Below, in pieces: positions 58,908 through 64,000 of a stretch of DNA of 64,000 bases. The translations under genes and the position numbers were made by a program. Origin of the DNA: Leeia speluncae (GTDB lineage: Bacteria; Pseudomonadota; Gammaproteobacteria; Burkholderiales; Leeiaceae). The stretch spans positions 62,001 through 126,000 of the forward strand of contig NZ_JAJBZT010000006.1 in NCBI RefSeq assembly GCF_020564625.1, written 5' to 3'. The notes beneath the pieces were generated by a model that had not been told where the DNA came from, did not search any database, and saw only the letters and a program-made list of their open reading frames with translations. Numbering within the stretch: the stretch's first letter is position 1; every line of letters starts with the position of its first letter.

Positions 58908-59702
58908 ATGCCAACGCGACTAATACGTGAAGGGATATTAACTAGCGACCGAGTGGATCAGCTAACCGAGGCGGGCGAGAATTTTTATCGTCGCTTGATG
59001 AGTATTGTTGATGACCATGGTTTGGCTGATGCACGGACTTCTGTTTTGCGAGCTAAGTTGTACCCGCTTCGGTTGGATCAAGTTAGTGAGGTGGATATTG
59101 CCTCTCGATTATCTGAGTGTGTCGAAGCTGGTTTGGTGATTGTATATGCCGTCAAAGGTAAGCCGTATTTACAGATGGTAGATACGAGATGGGCTGCAAG
59201 ATCTAGCCCAAAGTATCCATTGCCAGATGAAGCGGATGAGATTGATCTCAGCGCTTTTGCTGGGCATGTGGCGACTGAATGTGCGGTTGATGAGTCAATG
59301 ACTGATGAAGTGAAGGCGCCTGTTCAGGTGGGTTTACTCGAAGAGTTGGAAGAGCATGCAATGTGGGTTCCTCCACCTGCTAGCCAAGCATTTGCGATGC
59401 AAGCAGCGTGGTTGCCAACGGCTGGTATGGATATTCATTGTCGAACTGCCGGTGTTGCTCGTCTTGGGAGTGAATTATTTAACGAGGTGTTAGCTGAGTT
59501 TCGAATGTATTGGCTTGACCGTCCAGACAAGCGGCGCCAGTCGGAGTGGGAGCGTGCTTTGTTAGGTAGTTTATCTCGGCGGAAGTCGCTGTTGGCTGGA
59601 AGTCGCCAGCCAGATCGGGTAGACAAGCCTTTCGGTGGGCGTAAGCGGGCGAGTGTTGTTGATAGTCGTGATTATGGTCAAGTTGGCGTGGGGGTTTTAT
59701 GA
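58908..59702 (+). CDS. Phage replication initiator-like winged-helix protein
   Basis: 264 residues from the ATG at 58908 (aggaag upstream). N-terminal GENFYRRLMSIVDDHGLADA and VDIASRLSECVEAGLVIVYA resemble the winged-helix of phage O/DnaT-like initiators; C-terminal basic DKRRQSEWERALLGSLSRRK. It precedes a DnaC-type loader, as O precedes P in lambdoid phages. Role inferred from order. Confidence 0.7.
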   Translation: MPTRLIREGILTSDRVDQLTEAGENFYRRLMSIVDDHGLADARTSVLRAKLYPLRLDQVSEVDIASRLSECVEAGLVIVYAVKGKPYLQMVDTRWAARSSPKYPLPDEADEIDLSAFAGHVATECAVDESMTDEVKAPVQVGLLEELEEHAMWVPPPASQAFAMQAAWLPTAGMDIHCRTAGVARLGSELFNEVLAEFRMYWLDRPDKRRQSEWERALLGSLSRRKSLLAGSRQPDRVDKPFGGRKRASVVDSRDYGQVGVGVL

Positions 59703-60490
59703 AGTCATTAGAACAGATGCTGCAAATGAGTGGTGAACCAGCAACGCGAGAAGCCAGTTGCGAATTGCATGGCCAATACACAAGTAAAAACTATGGAATG
59801 AGCATTTGGACTAAGTGCCCTGCTTGCGCGGCTCAGGCTGCTGAACTGCGTGAACAAGCTGAATTGCGTGAGCGTGCTGAAGTTCGTCAACAACGTTGGT
59901 CGGCGATGATGGGGCAGGCGGGTATTCCTGCACGTTTTCAGGATCGATCTTTCGCAAACTATCGAGTGACTTGCCAAGGTCAGCAAATTGCATTTGATTT
60001 TGCTAAGCGTTATGCAGAAACATTTCTTGATGATGCCTATGTTACTGGCCGTTCAGCCATTTTTAGCGGTGCGGTAGGTACGGGGAAAACGCATTTGGCT
60101 GCTGCAATTGGCATGGCCCTATTGAGCGCAAATAGAACAGTTTTATATACGTCTGTTCTTCGTATGACCAGACTCTTTAAACAAACTTGGGAGCGTGGTT
60201 CGCAATCCTCAGGTGCCGATGTTGTGTCTATGTTTGCCAGCTGCGATCTATTGATTTTGGATGAGGTGGGTGTGCAGTTCGGCTCTGAGACTGAGCGCAA
60301 TATCTTGTTTGATGTTCTGAATGAACGTTATGAAAACCGTCGGCCTTTTATTTTGTTATCGAATTTGGATAGAAAAGGTATTCAGGAATGTATCGGCTAT
60401 CGGGTCTATGACCGCATTAAAGAGGATGGTGGAAGTTGTGTAACGTTTGATTGGCCTTCAGCCCGTGGGCACGTTGGAGAGGTGGCGTAA
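59699..60490 (+). CDS. DnaC-type helicase-loader ATPase
   Basis: 263 residues. N-terminal zinc-like CELHGQ ... CPACAA, then a coiled coil, then the AAA+ core: Walker A GAVGTGKTHLA, Walker B CDLLILDEVGVQ, sensor-1 PFILLSNLD, arginine finger GYRVYDRIKEDG. Loads the replicative helicase onto phage DNA. Overlaps the upstream gene (ATGA) and the next gene by one base. Confidence 0.93.
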   Translation: MKSLEQMLQMSGEPATREASCELHGQYTSKNYGMSIWTKCPACAAQAAELREQAELRERAEVRQQRWSAMMGQAGIPARFQDRSFANYRVTCQGQQIAFDFAKRYAETFLDDAYVTGRSAIFSGAVGTGKTHLAAAIGMALLSANRTVLYTSVLRMTRLFKQTWERGSQSSGADVVSMFASCDLLILDEVGVQFGSETERNILFDVLNERYENRRPFILLSNLDRKGIQECIGYRVYDRIKEDGGSCVTFDWPSARGHVGEVA

Positions 60491-60663
60491 TGGATTGGGT
60501 GCCGATCCTCTTTTATATATTGATTGCACTATTGATTGTGTTCTTTGAGCGCGCAAAAGGTGGCTGGCAGCCCTTGTATTTGTCTTTTTGCTTCTTTCTC
60601 TGGCCAGTCTTATTAGTGGTTTCCATCTTTAAGTATTTGACTGAGTTACCACCAAATGCATGA
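60490..60663 (+). CDS. Small two-helix membrane protein
   Basis: 57 residues from the ATG at 60490. Two hydrophobic segments (WVPILFYILIALLIVFF; LYLSFCFFLWPVLLVVSIF) joined by a basic loop. Size and topology fit a small phage membrane protein; holin is possible but the position in the replication block argues against a lysis role. Confidence 0.65.
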   Translation: MDWVPILFYILIALLIVFFERAKGGWQPLYLSFCFFLWPVLLVVSIFKYLTELPPNA

Positions 60664-60982
60664 AGTCTATGTTTATGACTTGGTAAGTAAATCGGAAAAA
60701 TCTGATGTGCTGCATGGGTTGTTAAGAAATTGTAGTGGCGCAAAAGAGATGAGGGCGCGTTTGCAGCGCATGGCAGATTGCCGGTTTGCTGATCCAGTAA
60801 AAGCGAGAGCATTTGCCGATGGTTTGTATGAAGAGGCGATGGCTATCCGCAAAGCCAATCAATCAGCGGTAAATGATCCCAATGTGGATCTAAATGCTTC
60901 TTCGGCTGTGGATGAGGTTGTTAGTTATGGTGGCACTCGAATGAGTGGTATTAATCGTATTCTAGGTAGAAGGGTTGCATGA
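60656..60982 (+). CDS. Hypothetical phage protein
   Basis: 108 residues, helical (GAKEMRARLQRMADCRFADP; KARAFADGLYEEAMAIRKAN). Overlaps neighbours at both ends. No family recognised. Confidence 0.65.
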   Translation: MHEVYVYDLVSKSEKSDVLHGLLRNCSGAKEMRARLQRMADCRFADPVKARAFADGLYEEAMAIRKANQSAVNDPNVDLNASSAVDEVVSYGGTRMSGINRILGRRVA

Positions 60983-61452
60983 TGAGTAGTGGAATTGACC
61001 GGCTATTACGGCAGCAGCTGTCTGGCCTAGCGCAAAAGCAAAGAGAAGCCGATGAGGCGCGATACAAAGAAAAATGCTTTATCGATCCACGTCATGAGCG
61101 AGTAATGCAGGTATGGGCAATGGGGCAGAATCGTGGGGTGCAAGCTGGTTCGTCAGTACAGAGTCAATTGGCGTGCATGATGCGTGTGCCTGGGAGAGAT
61201 GTACGTCATGTAGATGCTGCAGCTAGTAAAGTGTATGACGAAGTGCAGGCTGTTATTCGTAGTGATCTACTTACAGTCTCTGAGCGAAAAGTATTGGGTA
61301 TGTGGTACATTAAGGGGGATAGTTCTAGGTTCTGTGCTCGCAAGCTGGGTATGGATTCTAAGGAGGTACTGCCATTTGTTGCTGGAGGTGTTAAGAAAAT
61401 TATGGCTAAGGTTCCGGCTGATTTGATTGAACGCGTTGTTCTCTTGTGTTGA
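60979..61452 (+). CDS. Hypothetical phage late-control protein
   Basis: 157 residues; last gene of the overlapping rightward series, where lambdoid phages place the Q-type antiterminator. Helical with LTVSERKVLGMWYIKGDSSR (an HTH-like segment) and VAGGVKKIMAKVPADLIERV. The Q role is only by position. Confidence 0.6.
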   Translation: MMSSGIDRLLRQQLSGLAQKQREADEARYKEKCFIDPRHERVMQVWAMGQNRGVQAGSSVQSQLACMMRVPGRDVRHVDAAASKVYDEVQAVIRSDLLTVSERKVLGMWYIKGDSSRFCARKLGMDSKEVLPFVAGGVKKIMAKVPADLIERVVLLC

Positions 61453-61528
61453 ATATATTTCAATAAATATTTAAATGTCATTCATGAAGTTTGCTAAAAT
61501 ACATCTATTAAAAGATAGTAGGTGATAC

Positions 61529-62344
61529 ATGTCTGATTTTTTTGATATAGATACATTTGAGGCGGCGTCCAAGCAAAATGGCATGAGATACTGGATCGCT
61601 CATGAATTTATGGAGGCACTTGGGTACGAGTCATATGCATCCTTTAGTCAGGTAATCAATAAGGCTATTTCCTCATGTGTTCAACTGGGTATTCAAATTC
61701 CAGAGGCATTTGAAACAACAGTCCTTGATTATAATGGCAAGCAGGTAAATACATATAAGCTCTCAAGGTTTGCATGCTTTCTTGTTGCAATGCATGCGGA
61801 TTCAAAAAAGCCCCAAGTTGCCAAAGCAAAAACAGCTCTTGCTGCCGTTGCGGATGCGTTGGTGCAACAAGCTCTTGATCAAAGTAGTTTGGCTCGACTT
61901 GAAACCAGGGAGGACTTAAAGTCTGGCGAAAAAATCATGGCTGCAGTGGCTAAAAATGCAGGGCTTGAAGATAGTAAATTTGGTCTTTTTAAAGATGCTG
62001 GCTTTAGAGGTATGTATAATATGAGCCTTGCGGATTTAAAGGCTCACAAAGGTTTAAAGGACCCTAAAGCCGTTCTTTATGATTTCATGGGCTTAACAGA
62101 ATTGGCTGGTAATTTATTTCGTGTTACTCAAACAGCTGAGAGAATTAAAAGCCAAAATATCAAAGGATCTATTAGTCTTACAAGTACTGCACGTGATGTG
62201 GGTAAAGAAGTTAGGTCAATGATGATAAAGAACTCGGGGTCAAAACCTGAGAATCTTCAGATTGAAGAAAACATTCATGATGTTAAGAAGCAATTAAAGT
62301 CAGCAAATCGTGAAATGAAAAAAATAGATAAACCCAAAAAATAA
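61529..62344 (+). CDS. dinD: DinD-like DNA-damage protein (BRO-N type)
   Basis: 271 residues. N-terminal BRO-like domain (YWIAHEFMEALGYESYASFSQ). The C-terminal part, FGLFKDAGFRGMYN then MGLTELAGNLFRVTQTAERIK and DVGKEVRSMM, parallels E. coli DinD closely, which binds RecA filaments and limits strand exchange. I saw no canonical LexA box upstream. Prophage carriage may tie it to SOS induction of the phage. Confidence 0.85.
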   Translation: MSDFFDIDTFEAASKQNGMRYWIAHEFMEALGYESYASFSQVINKAISSCVQLGIQIPEAFETTVLDYNGKQVNTYKLSRFACFLVAMHADSKKPQVAKAKTALAAVADALVQQALDQSSLARLETREDLKSGEKIMAAVAKNAGLEDSKFGLFKDAGFRGMYNMSLADLKAHKGLKDPKAVLYDFMGLTELAGNLFRVTQTAERIKSQNIKGSISLTSTARDVGKEVRSMMIKNSGSKPENLQIEENIHDVKKQLKSANREMKKIDKPKK

Positions 62345-62377
62345 GTCTATAAATGAATTGCTTTAATTTTTAAGTTT

Positions 62378-62398
62378 AAACCCGCATTGGCGGGTTTT
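62378..62398. terminator. Terminator after dinD-like gene
   Basis: aaacccgc / gcgggttt stem followed by tattttg; also serves the convergent membrane protein gene. Confidence 0.8.
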
Positions 62399-62405
62399 AT
62401 TTTGT

Positions 62406-62681
62406 CTATACCCCAAATGGGTTTCGCTTGCGATCACGTTTATACATTCTCCAAGTTGAGGCTAGAACAAATGCAATTAACCCCCAGATGGATTTGTTTA
62501 CCTTGCTTTGGGCTTTATCCTGAAAAACTGCGTCAAACAGGGGTATTAGTCCTGTTGTATGGATATTTTGTACTTGATATGTGGCATAGCACCAAGCAAT
62601 TGCAGTTATCAATGCTCCAATAGCTAGGGTAAGTAATGTCCTCTTATATTGCAGTAAATTTAAATATAACCACTCTTCCAT
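62406..62681 (-). CDS. Small membrane protein (two predicted helices)
   Basis: About 91 residues from the ATG at 62681 (ggggg upstream). Helices TLLTLAIGALITAIAWCYATY and IWGLIAFVLASTWRMYK, with a basic C-terminus. Starts at 62780 or 62867 are possible, but the latter would overlap the secreted His/Cys protein gene in another frame. Could be holin-like; located on the strand opposite to the replication genes. Confidence 0.6.
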   Translation of the reverse strand: MEEWLYLNLLQYKRTLLTLAIGALITAIAWCYATYQVQNIHTTGLIPLFDAVFQDKAQSKVNKSIWGLIAFVLASTWRMYKRDRKRNPFGV

Positions 62682-62811
62682 CATTCCCCCTTTCTTTTCT
62701 TTGCTTCTAACATAGGCCTTTGCGCGTTGCATTGATTTGCATCTGCGTAATAAGATGAGCTTCTCTATTTTTACTTCCATGGAATAGCTAAGCTTCTTTG
62801 GATGTACTTGT

Positions 62812-62943
62812 CTACTTACTGTTGTGGCAGTGGTAGCCGCCGTGCTTGCGGTCGTGATGACAGCCATTCTTGTTGGTTCTGCCAGAATGGGCTGATGCGA
62901 CGATTGTGAGTAATGCTAAAGATAGTGTTATTACATACTTCAA
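62812..62943 (-). CDS. Small secreted His/Cys-rich YHYH-type protein
   Basis: 43 residues, starts at TTG with agggg eight bases upstream. Signal peptide (KYVITLSLALLTIVASA) then the motif HSGRTNKNGCHHDRKHGGYH followed by CH. This is the pattern of the YHYH small-domain proteins, which probably bind metal through conserved His/Cys. It is unusual on a prophage and could be an envelope moron. Start codon choice is uncertain. Confidence 0.6.
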   Translation of the reverse strand: MKYVITLSLALLTIVASAHSGRTNKNGCHHDRKHGGYHCHNSK

Positions 62944-63018
62944 TTTACATCCCCTGTTACTCTAGGCTCTTAGCCGGTCAATTAAGTGCTCAATGTCCCA
63001 AAAAGGCCGTCAACTTCT

Positions 63019-63102
63019 TCATTTAAAACCTGTTAAGTACTTTGCTGCTATGAACATCAGCGTGGCGCCCAAGGCCAACATGATGGAAGTAATTTTTTCC
63101 AT
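63019..63102 (-). CDS. Possible tiny membrane peptide (27 aa)
   Basis: MEKITSIMLALGATLMFIAA then KYLTGFK: one hydrophobic helix with charged ends. Weak ggtaaag site. Same strand as the two preceding small envelope-type genes. Could be real or chance. Confidence 0.35.
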   Translation of the reverse strand: MEKITSIMLALGATLMFIAAKYLTGFK

Positions 63103-63724
63103 TGCTTTACCGGTGTTTACAAAAAGGGATGATGTTATCTTATGACTAGTGGGTCACCAATGTGGATGTTTAAAAATAAACCTCCAAAAAAACATACCAT
63201 TCATGCGATTTAAAACTGACTGTCTTTTCTGTATCTGAGCTGTTTTTTCTTTTATGCAATCAAGTGAAAACATCTGCAAACAGTTGTTTTCAACTGTGTT
63301 TTACTAAAAATTAAAATCTGGCACATCAATTAATGTAAGTGTTTGAATTTGTTTTGTTTTTGTAAATCTTTGATGTCGCTGTAAACACCTGTAAACAACT
63401 GTTTACAGCCGTTCACCTAGACGTAGTCGTAGACGTATTCGTTAACTAACTACTAACTAACTATCGCGCATGGGAAATTCAAACTTCAGTGGTTGGCTTG
63501 GTTGTAGCAATTGGCGGATAAGATATAAATTGAAACTGCTTGCGAATAAAAATAAGTGGTGGTATCTTTCAGCTCATCAATTTGAATGACGTCAACAACT
63601 GCACATGCAGGGTGTTCGATAGGTGGGAGTCTTGCTCCGGCCTTTTTTCGTCTAGAATTCCTAGAGCCCGCCAGCTAAACACTGGTGGGCTTTTTCATTT
63701 GCAGTTTGGCTTGGAGATATTGCA
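63103..63724. promoter_or_regulatory. Non-coding stretch with inverted repeats, before the HNH gene
   Basis: No confident gene in ~620 bp. Contains a perfect dyad ctgtaaaca-ac-tgtttacag (63389-63408) with a further ctgtaaacac copy just upstream (63379-63388), and related tgcaaacagttg / caactgtg words at about 63275-63298. A tandem ctaac/taact run follows (about 63440-63463). Possible regulator-binding cluster or late promoter region. Confidence 0.4.
63665..63691 (+). terminator. Terminator upstream of the HNH gene
   Basis: agcccgccag / ctggtgggct ten-pair stem (one G-U) followed by ttttt. Separates the non-coding stretch from the late genes. Confidence 0.8.
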
Positions 63725-64000
63725 ATGCCAGCTGCACCACGTAAGCCCTGTACTTATCCTGGTTGCCGAACATTGGTGGCGGTGGGTCAATCAAGATGTG
63801 ATGATCATCCGCATATGAATCGGTTTGCGGATCGTGGTCGTGGTTCATCTGCTTCGCGTGGCTATGGTTGGCAATGGGCGAAGCTTCGGCGGCAAGTCAT
63901 GGAGCGTGACTGTGGTTTGTGTCAGGTTTGCCAGTCGGCTGGCTACACGATGCCAGCTACTGCGGTCGATCACATCTTGCCTAAGTCTTCGGGTGGTACT
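63725..64000 (+). CDS. Phage HNH endonuclease (3' end beyond window)
   Basis: At least 92 residues. MPAAPRKPCTYPGCRTLV begins a zinc-binding region (CTYPGC...CDDH), then ERDCGLCQVCQSAG and the HNH core AVDHILPKSSGG where the window ends. This family typically sits directly before the terminase genes and helps packaging at cohesive or headful ends. ggag lies upstream of the ATG. Confidence 0.88.
   Translation, partial: MPAAPRKPCTYPGCRTLVAVGQSRCDDHPHMNRFADRGRGSSASRGYGWQWAKLRRQVMERDCGLCQVCQSAGYTMPATAVDHILPKSSGGT

Larger units (their letters stand above)
46200..64000. mobile_element. Lambdoid prophage (or related integrative element) at guaA, left ~17.8 kb
   Basis: Starts between guaA and a tyrosine integrase and runs past the right edge. 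Module order is lambdoid: integration genes, leftward early operon, immunity region with S24 repressor and Cro, CII, primase/replication genes, DnaC-type loader, late-control region, then an HNH nuclease that in such phages precedes terminase. No capsid or tail gene is visible because the window ends. The exact left boundary and attR are not determined. Confidence 0.88.

Noticed and set aside
62406-62867. Longer 153-residue version of the membrane protein gene
   Set aside because: Its first ~40 residues are the out-of-frame shadow of the His/Cys-rich secreted protein gene, and the ribosome site favours a start near 62681.
63379-63470. CRISPR-like repeats
   Set aside because: The repeats are short, partly palindromic and not separated by uniform unique spacers; no cas genes in the window.

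Overview
The window looks like a chromosome segment of a beta-proteobacterium, most likely from the Neisseriales (Chromobacteriaceae/Chitinibacteraceae-like). This is judged from gene content and protein style: flagellar and c-di-GMP genes, a TPP-riboswitch thiC-thiOSGED operon, aceA/glcB, DUF2802 next to a FliK-like protein, and guaA followed by an integrative element. The genus is inference. No rRNA is present; two tRNA genes (His, Glu) are.

Layout: (1) 1-8.3 kb: core genes, including the 3' part of a REC-GGDEF cyclase, a cupin, a lipoprotein lipase, a LysE exporter, and a MetR-controlled folate-independent methionine synthase cluster (mesX-mesD-flavin reductase). (2) 8.3-12.4 kb: an AT-rich accessory patch with an unknown membrane/coiled-coil protein followed by an ABC-type ATPase and an overlapping HNH nuclease, a Septu (PtuA/PtuB)-like defence pair. 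(3) 12.5-15.9 kb: a phosphatase-arsD-arsA block bracketed by two direct copies of the 3' end of an aldehyde dehydrogenase gene. (4) 15.7-19.5 kb: two hydroxyproline-type catabolic enzymes with a divergent PAS-AraC regulator. (5) 19.5-27 kb: tRNAs, flagellar-type genes, and an HD-GYP / FIST / hybrid kinase operon that resembles NosP nitric-oxide signalling. (6) 27-46 kb: thiamine operon, chemoreceptor, Nudix, malate synthase G, LysR, pdxH, EamA, isocitrate lyase, smpB, guaA. TTGC-N3-GCAA palindromes sit upstream of both glyoxylate-shunt genes.

(7) 46.2-64 kb: a lambdoid prophage or related integrative element inserted just after guaA. Order: integrase, AlpA-type factor, solitary C5 methylase, an orphan response regulator, a leftward early operon of small genes (including an Acb2/Tad1-hairpin-like protein), an immunity region, then rightward Cro, CII, primase, replication, DnaC, DinD and an HNH nuclease at the right edge. 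Structural genes and attR lie beyond the window.

The most interesting structure is the prophage immunity region. Variants of a TAACCG-N2-CGGTTA operator occur as two clusters, one at 53.85-53.93 kb (OL-like) and one at 56.63-56.68 kb (OR-like). Between them lie the S24 repressor and, downstream on the same strand, an overlapping HipA-like kinase-DUF3037 pair closed by a terminator. This is the position of rexAB in phage lambda and suggests a module expressed in the lysogen, possibly for defence against other phages. With the Septu-like locus and the putative cyclic-nucleotide sponge, the window holds several layers of phage-host conflict genes.
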